This document shows, one piece after another, positions 1 through 9,238 of a stretch of 64,000 nt of DNA. Source of the DNA: Ailanthus altissimus (Eukaryota; Streptophyta; Magnoliopsida; Sapindales; Simaroubaceae); NCBI GenBank assembly GCA_946807835.1, contig OX327703.1, forward strand, positions 3,107,501 through 3,171,500. The letters run 5' to 3'. The notes beneath the pieces are model-generated. The model was not told the origin of the DNA. It was given only the letters and a program-made list of their open reading frames with translations, and made no database searches. A program made the translations under genes and the position numbers. Within the stretch, counting starts at the first letter, position 1; every line of letters starts with the position of its first letter.

Positions 1-15
1 ATCTTTAATAAATTT

Positions 16-237
16 TTGAAGAAAATGGGAAAGAAATCAAGGCCAATTTCAAAAGATAACAACTTTTCAAAATCATTTGATTCTAACAATAATAAGAATA
101 AGAGGATTCAATGTAGAAAATGTGAAGAGTATAGTCACATTAAATCTGAATTTGTCAATATGCTAAAAAATAGTCAAAAGAAATGGCTATCACTTGGAGT
201 AATGATTCTAATGATGATGAAGAAGAAAATCATGTAA
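16..237 (+). pseudogene. copia gag fragment with degenerate zinc knuckle
   Basis: The 73-codon frame holds CRKCEEYSHIKSEF, which follows the CX2CX4HX4C nucleocapsid spacing with the last cysteine replaced by phenylalanine. The frame then slips: the expected acidic continuation (SNDSNDDEEENH) is in the neighbouring frame over roughly 190-240. Gag packages the element RNA; this piece cannot be functional. Confidence 0.7.
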
Positions 238-839
238 GTAATATAGTTTTAACGGCTTCTATTCCTTAGTTCACATTCGTTTTAGGAAGTGGATGTTAAA
301 ATTGTCAACAAAATTTTTGAACTTGTTGAAAATGATCAATTTGAAATATTGTTTGTAAGGAGTGATGGATCAAATTTTGATCAAGTCACTTGAGAAAGCA
401 TATCCGAAGATGTACTTTTCACGAATAAAAAATGTGTAATGAAAATAGTTTTTTGGTAAGTAAAAATAATAATTTAACCAAATCAAAAAATGATTTAGAA
501 ACACAAATATAGGTCCTGAAATCTCAAAGTCATTGCAAGAAGTGAAACAATAAAAGAAATTTTAAGTGAACTTGAAAGAACTCATAAAGATTTGAAGATG
601 ATGAATGCAGGGTCTCCAAAACTAGATCAGATTCTCACTATTGAAAAAATGTATGAAGATTATTAAGTATTAGGTTTTACAGGTAAACATTTGACTCAAA
701 AACAATTTCTATAAACCTGCAGGTTCTATTGTTGTTAACACTTCTACAAAAACGGCCTCACAATTTATTTTTGCAGCAAAGGATAAAATAGTGACAAATT
801 TAAATTGTCAATAAAAAAATCAAAGGTTTATTCTAATTT

Positions 840-1271
840 GTGATTTTTGTGCTGTTAAGAGTTATATCAGAAAAGTTTTTTACAATGTTAAATTCTTTGA
901 AAAATAATCTTTTTAATTCTTTTTCAAATCACATTCAAAACAAAACACGAAAACCTAAGGTTAAGTTGAATAATAATTCAAAGAAAGTTTACGTCAAAAA
1001 GGCTGATATAAAATATTTTGTTGCTTTTACTTGCTTAAGAACAAATGCTACTAATTCATGGTATTTTGATAGCGGGTGTTCTAGATACATGATATGCTAC
1101 CAAAGTATTTTGACTGATTACAAGCAAATGACAAACGGAGATGTTACGTTTGGAGATGGAGTCATTAGTAGGGTCCCTAGTAAGGGGACTCTCAACATAA
1201 AAAGATTTTTAGGATTGAAAAGTGTTCTTCATGTAAACGGGTTGAAAGCTAATCTTATTAGCATAAGCTAA
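840..1271 (+). pseudogene. copia aspartic protease fragment
   Basis: A 143-codon stretch whose second half is a retroviral-type protease of Ty1/copia elements. WYFDSGCSRYM carries the catalytic DSG at about residues 77-79, followed by VTFGDG and the flap-like VLHVNGLKANLISIS. The frame closes where copia proteins normally continue with SQLCD; here a stop replaces the next codon. The first 60 residues are basic gag-protease linker. It is one block of the relic at 1-1400. Confidence 0.75.
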
Positions 1272-1400
1272 ATTTGTGATCAAAACCTTATTGTTCTTAA
1301 TCAAAATAAGGATTACGTGTTGAAAGGTTTGTGATCCATTGATAATTGTTATACCTTGAATTTACCTCACACTTGTCTTTCTGTCAATCACCCCACCTAT

Positions 1401-2345
1401 AGACAAATTGGTCTTTTTTAATTTTTTATTTGACAAAAAAAGACTCCATTATTATGTGGATAAAAAAAATAAAATTTAATAAAATAAAATATAATTAATT
1501 TTGTCATTAGAGTATTGCTGAATAATGACAGCAGTGGCCATTTAGTAGCCATTTTCAGCAAGTCTTTAATGACAGTTGAATATAATTTTAATTAATTATT
1601 ATTTAATTTAATTTATTTTTAAAAATATAAACCAATTATAGAGTGACATTTGTAATTTTTAACTAATCAGTATTTGACACGTGTCATTTTACTAAAAAAA
1701 TTTATTAATTTATTTTTAAAAATAATTATTAAAAATATAAACTAACTACATAATAACACGTGTTGTTATTGCTAATAATATATATGACATGTGTTATTTT
1801 ATTAAAATTTATTTTTTTAAAAATATATTAAATTAAATAAACTGATGAAATTACGCTACATGTCTAATAATAGTGAACGAGTGAAATTATATCACCTGTT
1901 TAAAATTAAATAATAAATAATAAAAGTAAATTAATAATTACACATTAAAAATATTTTTTTATCCTAGTTAGCAATAAAAATTAATAAATTAAAATAATAT
2001 TAGATATTTTATCTTTAATTAGAATAAAATTATATTTATGTTAAAAATATTTAAGATAATTATTCTTTTTATTTATTTAAATCAAACGGCGTCGTTCCGT
2101 TTAAGAGAGCAGCAAAAATTTAGCGGCTGTGGAGTTCAATAACAAGACGGGGCGGGTTAATTTTGACCGTACGTGACGTGATAACAGCGACGACAAGACA
2201 AGGCTAGGACTATAATGCCCGTGTAATAGCCGCGGTGATCAGCCTGTTCTGTCAATTGTTTAGTGGTGGTAAAACCTACTAATAAGTACGGGCCACGTGG
2301 TGATCTCATGATTAGTTTATTTTAGTTATTTTCCGTAAAAATTTA
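1401..2345. other. AT-rich intergenic DNA
   Basis: No coding signal is seen. The stretch is dominated by A/T runs with scattered ACACGTGT-like palindromes near 1678 and 1757. From about 2085 base composition becomes richer in GC, probably the start of the upstream region of the TIR gene. Confidence 0.5.
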
Positions 2346-3266
2346 AGTTTTTTTTTTTTTTGAATGTGTAATAATTGAAGTTTCTAGTTTTGTTGTCTGT
2401 CAATACTCAAAAAGGCCTTTTATGACTTCACTTTCGATCTAAAACCCTTCACTTTCATTATTCCAATTTCTTCTCCATCCATCAGAATTTACCCTCTGAA
2501 AAAAACTTCATTTCTCTTTTTCTGGTTTGTTGTTTCGGCAGGTTTGTGCAATGGAGATACTTAGCTGCAGGTTGCGTGATCTCAAGGTTTTACAGCAGTC
2601 TCGACTTTTCAAAATACCTGCTTTATCATGAGGTTTTTCTTTCAATTCGAATTTAGGTTTATTTTCTTTCTGAAAATTTAGATTTTTCTTTTGATTTTGT
2701 TTATTATTAAATATAAACAGATCTGACCGAGGCCATGCTTAAACAACAAATTGTAATTTCAGCTTTCTGGTTATTCTTCATTGGTCGTCTGTTTTCTGGA
2801 ATGAGGAACAGTGGCGAGAAGGAAAGGAACGTTTTTATCTATTAGGTTTTAAAATATTGGAAGGCTTTAAAAACAACGGCTTTGATAGTTTTGTTCACAC
2901 TTACATGAAAAGAATTTTTCTTTTTAATTTCTGTGATTCTGTTGACGAACGACAGTGACCTACATCTAAATTGCTTTATTACCCTCCTTTAACTTTGACG
3001 TAGGCTTTAAAAACAACGTCTTTGATAGTTTTGTTCACACTTACATGAAAAGAATTTTTCTTTTTAATTTCTGTGATTCTGTTGACGAACGACAGTGACG
3101 TACATCTAAATTGCTTTATTACCCTCCTTTAACTTTGACGTAGTCTTAAGCACCCCTGTTTCTGTCTCAAAATCATTTCACTGTCAAAGCATGTCTTCGT
3201 TTCTCAAATTCATATACTGTCAAGCATCTGTTTCTGTGATAGAATCAGTGCCGTAAGCTCTGTTTC
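2346..3266 (+). promoter_or_regulatory. upstream and leader region of the TIR gene
   Basis: This stretch lies between AT-rich DNA and the TIR start codon. It contains pyrimidine-rich leader-like sequence (2430-2540), a 27-codon open frame at 2551-2631 starting MEILSCRLRD that could be an upstream ORF or a former short exon, and a direct duplication (2862-3141). No TATA box could be assigned with confidence. The transcription start is unknown. Confidence 0.45.
2862..3141. repeat. tandem duplication, 2 x 140 bp
   Basis: Two head-to-tail copies start at 2862 and 3002 (AGGCTTTAAAAACAAC), differing at only a few positions (for example CGGC/CGTC and GACCTAC/GACGTAC). Near identity implies a recent event. 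It lies just upstream of the TIR start codon, so it lengthens the leader or promoter. Confidence 0.9.
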
Positions 3267-4515
3267 ATGGCTTTACCTTTATCGTATTCTTCATTTTGTC
3301 TTCATCCTCCTCCTCAACGGAATGATGGTGCCTTCCACGTTTCTAGAGGGGAAGATACCCTTGATACCATTATTAGAGGGGTTGTGGCGGATTGCCTCAA
3401 TAGAAGATGGAATTGTGACAATGACGTTTTTATCAGTTTTCGTGGGGATGATACCCGTGCTAACATTACTAGCATTCTCCATGGTGCTTTGTGTGGACAA
3501 CACGTGAAGGCTTTCACTGATGAAGAACTTGAGAGAGGAGTTAATGTTTTGCCTTTGCTTTTGGGTAAAATCAATAGATCATTGATATGCATACCTGTTT
3601 TCTCAAAGGACTATGCTTCTTCCCCAAGTTGTGTGATTGAACTTGACAGGATTCTTCAGTGCCGGGAAATGAATGGTCAAATTGTTATACCAATTTTCTA
3701 CGGTGTGGAGCAATCCAATGTGCAGGGGCTGATTGAAATTCTCGGGAATGCTTTTATTAAGCACTTACTAGATCCCAAGGCAAATCCCACGGGGGATGGT
3801 GGCAAAGTCTGAGAAATGGAAGGCTAGTTTGAAAGAAGCATTCGATCTCTTTGGCTGGGTTTCCATGAGCATCGGGTAATTTTAACTCTCTCTTTCTTTC
3901 TCTTTCATGTGTCCAAGATTATTAGAAGGGAAATGGGAAAAGGAAGGAATCACTTATATCATTCATCATTTATGTCTTTTATGGAGAAAAGGAAAAAAAT
4001 GAAAGACTTTAATTTGCTTGATTCTGTCTTGGTCCATGCCATTTTTAACTCATTGTTGTTGGTTTTGCACCTCTAGGTCTGACAGGAAACTTGTAGGAGA
4101 TATTGTTGAAGATATTTTGAAGAAATTGGTACTTATGTCAGTCTCAATGGCAAAGGAACTGGCGAAACTCTTTGATATGTTGTGCGATAAACTAGATAAC
4201 AATGCTGGTGCTTTTTGGAACAATCCGGACATGAAAAAGCTGCATATCAGATTAAGAGAAGTGCATCACCTTCTTCAGGAAGCTAGGCACAATACATTCA
4301 AGCAGTATCGGTTGCTTCGCCTGTGGTTCAAGAATCTCAAAAGCCATGCTTATGATATTGATGATTTGATTGATGACTATGAGAAATCAGAAATAACAAA
4401 CAGCCCGTTTCACCAGGCTGTGAGGAGAATTGATAGACAGTTAGATAAGTTCTTTAATTCGTTTCAGAATCTTGTCACTAATCAACATAATGGAGAAAGG
4501 AGAGCCATTTCTGAG
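3267..4515 (+). CDS. TIR-Rx_N fusion gene, two exons, one frameshift
   Basis: Exon 1 (3267-3875) encodes a TIR domain from about residue 52: DVFISFRGDDTR, BB-loop DEELERG, FSKDYASS, and ELDRI with the glutamate (residue 125) that is catalytic in plant TIR NADases; the usual tryptophan of SxWCLxEL is serine. The reading frame slips by one base near 3800, after which EKWKASLKEAFDLFGW, the normal TIR end, is read. Intron 3876-4076 (GTAATT...CTCTAG) is phase 2. Exon 2 (4077-4515) starts with the standard TIR linker SDRKLVGDIVEDILKKL, then passes without a stop into an Rx-type coiled coil: MAKELAKLFDMLCDKLD, AFWNN, LRLWFKNLKSHAYDIDDLID. It ends at a GAG|GTGAGT donor. NB-ARC and LRR are absent. The Rx_N part is paralogous to the minus-strand genes at 30.1 and 34.1 kb, whose start codon aligns with the internal methionine at 4147. 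It could be a pseudogene, a truncated TIR protein, or the front of a TIR-Rx_N-HMA gene. Confidence 0.75.
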
Positions 4516-5149
4516 GTGAGTTCTGGAAACATCTGATGAATTTGCTGTTTTTGAAATTTCAGACATTTAAAAAATATTTTATTTTATGTTGTTACACTAA
4601 AAATAGTCCATAATATATCCATTGCGGAAGAATGTGGAATTTGGATGCCCTTTAACGCCCAATTTAGAATGATGAGAATGTGGAATCGCATTGTGTTGAA
4701 TGTAAGGGAGTTATTAAATCTCAAAGGCTTTTGATTGTGCTAAATTGTCTGTTGGATGATGATAATGGAAACTTAAAGAGTATTTGAGATTATTAATTTT
4801 AAGAGTGGGTGGCCCAGGATCTTTTGTTGGATAACCATTCTAGTTGTGTGGCAGCTTTGATGGGCACATTCCAGCCTAGTAGTGGACATTTTTTAGTGAG
4901 TTGGATTCTGACTCATTTAAGGTGAGTTGGCACCATTACTAGCATCAGATGGTATAGTGCTTGGACTTGAGAACAATCTCAGACTTATGGCACCTGAATC
5001 TTTGGTGAAGGCTGAAACCAGAAAGGCATTTAATTTCTGAAATTGAAGATGAGATGGCATCTAATTTATCAGGACATGTGAGACTATGATGACTTCCGAC
5101 TTTTCAGGACCCTTTGAGGCTTGAAATTTAGCTTACATCTTTAAAGTCT

Positions 5150-5316
5150 TATCCTATCTCCTGAAATATACTGATATTCTTTTCTCAATCTCTCTTGTTG
5201 CTGTCACCATCCCTCCTGCCATTCATAGACTCTCCTTCATTGTTTTCTGCCCCAACTACCACCACTAACAAAGACTCCTATGATCTCTCCAGGCGCCGTA
5301 GTGCAAAGGTACAATC
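5150..5316 (+). other. displaced first-exon copy of an HMA gene
   Basis: Similar in sequence to the region around 10294-10420 on the minus strand, starting near GATATTCTTTTCTCAATC and ending with a donor-like CAAAG|GTACAA. Read in the phase of the downstream HMA exon it is open from about 5166 (ending RRRSAK) but contains no ATG in that frame. It may be untranslated leader or a dead exon. It lies before a second copy of the upstream sequence, so it is out of its normal position. Confidence 0.45.
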
Positions 5317-5859
5317 CAGATTTCTTTTTTGAAATAATATGTACATGTTTCTTCAACTTCTTCCATTTCTTTTTGCATGAATAAATAATTATCTAGATAT
5401 GATGTGTGATGGCTTCATCATCTAGTATAGCTTTGCATGTAGCTTCGTCCATCATAATTCATATGTAATGTAATTAATTTTAATGATATAAATTTAAACA
5501 CTTTTTATCTGGTACATGGTGTAGTTCACCTTTCAACATTTCCATGTGAAAGTACTATGTTAATTCAATGCTTTAACTCCATACATGAGGCGTTATGTGG
5601 TCGGACCAACTTTTCAGGCATGCTGCATCATAAGTTGACTGATGCCCTCTGCCAAAACAAGTTGTAAACTTAAGAATCACCATAGCTAGATACCTGAGAG
5701 TTACCTACCCTTGTGACCTCATCTTTTTACCTTATTGATGTGATATAATTGCATTTTGGTTGTAGTTTTCATTTAATATGAGGTGTTGTAGCTTCTCGAA
5801 TGTGCTCAAAAGAGCCACTTTTTTCAGAACCTCTAATATTGCAGCTTGAGATAATAAAT

Positions 5860-6235
5860 GAATTTACTAGTGCTTGTCAATCTAATACCTTAACTCCCCT
5901 TTCCTGTGGGGGTATTCGAAATCCAATAACCAAACTAAGCATTCAATTTTTATTGAATTTGGTGAGTTGGTGGAATGGATTGTATCGAATTGAGAAACCA
6001 AAGAACGGAACCAATTGGATCTGCTGAGGGATTTTTTTGTGGAAGTCTGTCAATAACCAAACTAAATTGACCAAGTAATGTATAGTCACTTTTCTTTACA
6101 TCCATTTGAGTCAATCAACTTAAAACTTCAGAGCCTGAAAGGAAAGCCCATACATGTTGTGGCAAATATCTGCTCAACATCTTACCATACCTTGCTAAAT
6201 TATATTGATATTTTCCTTTTGTTCTACAGAGTCTA
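5860..6235 (+). repeat. HMA-gene upstream sequence with first exon deleted
   Basis: This matches the DNA upstream of the minus-strand HMA copy (about 10690-10430 read on the minus strand): shared features include the GGATCT...CAATAA...AAATTGACCAAGTAAT block near 6015-6080 and TTATATTGATATTT near 6205-6220. In the minus copy exon 1 and about 400 bases of intron follow; here the sequence jumps at about 6220-6232 directly to the end of that intron (GAGTCTAATTATTCA). The native exon 1 next to the HMA exons is therefore lost. Confidence 0.6.
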
Positions 6236-6361
6236 ATTATTCACTGCTTTGGACTCCCGTTCTTTTCTTTTTGATTTATAGCCTAATACCACTTTGACTT
6301 AGATGTTCTACTTTGACTATACTTTGATGTGAAGCTCATATCTGATATTGTTTTGTAACAG

Positions 6362-6988
6362 AAAGTAGTTCTTACATTGGAAATAAACGATGCAAGAGCA
6401 AAGCAGCAAGCTTTCGACGTAGTCTCTCAATTTATTGGTATTTCGGTTTAAGTTTCTTACTGTTACTTTGTTTCATTGCTCGAAAATTGGATGAAGGGCT
6501 GTAACTTTGATTTGTTTGTTCTTTTCTGCTCTTCTTCATTCAAAAAATAATAAAAGTTTTGGCTCCATGAATTGTTAAAATTAAAGTATGTGGTTTATTT
6601 TTAGTAACTGTATTGAAAAAGGAAAACTGATGGATAAAAAATGTTCAGTTTTATTCCATTTAGTACATTTTCTCATCAAACTAACTGAAACTTATCCTAT
6701 GAAAGAAAAATGAGACATTAGAACATGGCAATTTCAGTGGCATTTTGTTTTAACTGTGCAGGGATTGACGACATCTCATTTGACCCAGCAGAAAAGAAAA
6801 TGACTGTTGTTGGAGGCTTCAATGTATTAGGTTTGGCAAGTAAACTGAGGGATCTATTTTCTGCAGAGCTAGTCTCTTTAGGAGAAGCAAACGAGCCTGA
6901 AGATGGAAAATGTAATAAAGAAGAGCCCAAGATGGTAGATAAGAAGAAGAAGAAGAAAGATATAGCTGAGATTGCGAAGGGCAAATGA
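6362..6988 (+). CDS. HMA domain exons (HIPP-type, no CxxC)
   Basis: Two exons, 6362-6437 and 6762-6988, separated by a phase-1 intron (TTG|GTATTT ... GTGCAG|GG) placed as in plant HIPP-type genes, after VSQFIG and before IDDISFD. The product folds as beta-alpha-beta-beta-alpha-beta: KVVLTLEI, AKQQAFDVVSQF, IDDISFDPAEKKMTVVG, LASKLRDLFSAELVSLG, then a charged lysine-rich tail. The metal-binding MxCxxC loop is replaced by EINDARAKQ, so copper/zinc binding is unlikely, and the frame ends without a CaaX box. Exon 6362 begins at phase 0 and could be spliced to the Rx_N exon ending at 4515, giving TIR-Rx_N-HMA; alternatively it is an orphan HMA gene whose start codon is not visible. The neighbouring minus-strand copy at 9.2-10.3 kb is its paralogue. 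Confidence 0.7.
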
Positions 6989-7250
6989 AGAAAATCATCA
7001 ATTTTGTCATCTTCATGCTTTTCTCCCAAGTAACAAGGATTTATGTGCGAAGGTTGCTAAGCGAGATTCATGGGGTATGCCCTACGCATGCCTGGTAGAG
7101 CTGCTCATGATCTGATGAACTATTTTTCTGAGAAGAATGCAGCGGATGATCCCAAAATGTATGAAGTTGATAGTTATACGGCACAAATCATAGAGCTGAC
7201 CGGATCACTAAATCTTATGTTTATGATTATGAGAGGATTCACATTATAAT
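6989..7250 (+). pseudogene. decayed C-terminal tail of the HMA gene
   Basis: After the stop codon, coding-like text continues in shifting frames: RDSWGMPYA near 7062-7088, RAAHDLMNYFSEKNAADDP near 7097-7155 and YVYDYERIHII near 7217-7250. Some HIPP-type proteins carry a tyrosine-rich tail of this kind before their terminal cysteine box. This suggests that the present stop shortened a longer ancestor. It may serve as 3' untranslated sequence. Confidence 0.4.
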
Positions 7251-9160
7251 AGGTGATTTTAAAAGTTAGAACATTTTATCACTTAATAATTACTTGATGT
7301 ATTATTTTAAATATAAAAGTTTGGAATATTATTTGAGAAATATAATATTTTTTATAAATTAATTGATAATTTTTGTTTATATATTTTAAATTTTGTGTTA
7401 AATATTTTATGTTAAGGATGAAGTTAAATTTTTGTAAATTTTTTATCTTGAAAAATACAGAGTTAAATTAGGTTTTTAGTTTTAAGTAAAAGATTTTAGT
7501 TATTATATTTCACCCTTATTCAATTTATAAATAGTAGTTATAAATAAATTCAATAATTAACTTCGATACGTAAATATGATATTGATTTCTATATTTACCA
7601 ATAAGTAATATAAAATAAATATGATATTGTAACCCACAATCAAATTTTATTCAATTTATTAATAAAATTTTATTCATATTTAATATCACATTATTTAGCT
7701 AAATGTACAATATAAATATCAATATGATGATTAGAATTCAAGTATTGGGTGGGGTTCAAAAATTAGAGACATAAAATGTTTTATATTTTAAATTATATTC
7801 TAAGTTGCATAGGTGTCAAGTAATTATGCAACGGATAATTTTATTGGTGATGAAATGATGCAACGGATAATTTTATAATTTATATTATTACATCACTTAA
7901 TAATTATTTGATATATTATTATTTAAAATACAATTTAAAATGTGTAATATTATTCTAAATTTTTATCTACTAATTTCATATAATTTAATGATCTAGTTTT
8001 GACAGCATTAAAATGTTACTTCTGATTTTAAATCTACATCATAATTAAATTACACAAGATCAATTGATGAAATTTTAAAATTTTATTTTAAGTCAAATTG
8101 AAATTTAGGAATCCTGCCCTTAATTATTTAACTAATAATAAGCTCACTAGTTAATATTTTATTTTAAAATATTATTTAAAAATAAAAAAGAAAAATTGCT
8201 TTTAGTATTGTCAACTCATTAACCAATCTTACTATTAAACAAATAGAATTAAGAGTAGAAACTTTAAGTTATTATTTAAAATAAAAAATGGAAGTTAATA
8301 TATCTTGACACATTGACCTATTCTCATATGCGAACGTAGTTTCTTTGTTTTATAAAAAAAAAATTAGTAATTTTTTTGTTGAATTTTTTTTTAAAAACAA
8401 ATTAATTTCCATTCTTATAAAGTTGTAAATTTAAACTCGTTATTGTCATGGAATAAAAATATTAACAATAAAATAGAAGGAAATATTTGTTAAATATTTA
8501 AGTATGAGTAAAAATAAATTTGACTAAATTCTTGCACATTGGGTTGATTGTTAATGTATTTTACGAGTCTAGTAATTAATGCGTTTTTGCACGCTTAATT
8601 GCGAATGCGCTTTACACGTATGATTATTTGAATTTGAATTAAAATAGGAGATAAAAGTTACACCTAATTATAAATGTGTTTTGCGCCTATGATTGCTTAA
8701 ATTTGAATAAAAATAAATAATAAAAATTATTTCTGATCATAGAATAAAAATAACAACACAAATATCAGACTACCCAAATTTTAATCTGGCTGAAACAAAC
8801 CTTCTATATGGATGAAAATTGATCCTCATTTAAATAGAGAAGCAAACAAATATAAAATTTCACAAGAGACGGAGCATGAAAGCCTCCCTCTCCGATGAAA
8901 TCTACATTATTGTCTCATGTCCAACATCAATTATTTACATATCAAGCAATCATAAAATCTAGTCTATCAATTTTCTCGATTGAAGTCTGAGTTTCAATAA
9001 TAGTCAATGCACTTTTCAATTTTTGAGAACTACGTTGAAAAAAAACACATCAAACATTCTCAGGGATTAAAAGCAATGTATTAAAAACATCTTCATTTCA
9101 AAGTAACTTTTACAAGCACCATTTTCAAATCCTTATCAACCCCACCCTGAGGTTACTCGA
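7251..9160. other. AT-rich spacer between convergent HMA copies
   Basis: No gene is seen. The left part is A/T-rich with short repeats such as ATGCAACGGATAATTTTAT near 7827 and 7860. Around 8590-8740 two diverged copies of a block of about 70 bp stand side by side (GCGAATGCGCTTTACACGTATGATTATTTGAAT and its TGTGTTTTGCGCCTATGATTGCTTAAAT counterpart; each quoted here only as landmark pieces). The right part, from about 8880, is less AT-biased and may include the 3' end of the minus-strand HMA copy. Confidence 0.4.
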
Positions 9161-9238
9161 CTAACTTGACCATTAATACATTTTTATTGGCTTTAGATTG
9201 CCACCAAAGGATTATAGGATTCGTCGGCCTTAATAAGC

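Larger units (their letters stand above)
1..1400 (+). mobile_element. Ty1/copia retrotransposon relic, gag to protease
   Basis: Sense-strand remains of a copia polyprotein. A degenerate gag zinc knuckle lies near 106-160, a linker of decayed gag follows, then an aspartic protease, and at about 1270-1420 a broken start of the pre-integrase region (the frame reads on past an in-frame stop, with ICDQN and YTLNLPH visible). Several frameshifts and stops interrupt it, no LTR is visible, and the left end runs out of the window. Integrase and reverse transcriptase are absent, so the element is truncated at about 1400. Confidence 0.8.
4516..6361 (+). other. long intron or intergenic spacer before the HMA exons
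   Basis: Bounded by a good donor (GAG|GTGAGT) and a good acceptor (TTTTGTAACAG). The first 500 bases show nothing recognisable. The rest consists of rearranged upstream sequence of an HMA (HIPP-type) gene. No NB-ARC motif (P-loop, GLPL, MHD) was found on the plus strand. Whether it is one intron or holds a second promoter cannot be told from sequence alone. Confidence 0.55.

Noticed and set aside
2551..2631. 27-codon frame as the true first exon of the TIR gene
   Set aside because: It ends in a stop and has no clear donor leading to the TIR exon; kept only as a possible upstream ORF.
3291..3592. Minus-strand open frames under the TIR exon
   Set aside because: They are shadows of the TIR coding frame on the other strand.
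5800..6027. 75-codon frame between the Rx_N and HMA exons as a missing exon
   Set aside because: No NB-ARC or other motif; the sequence matches upstream DNA of the HMA copy instead.
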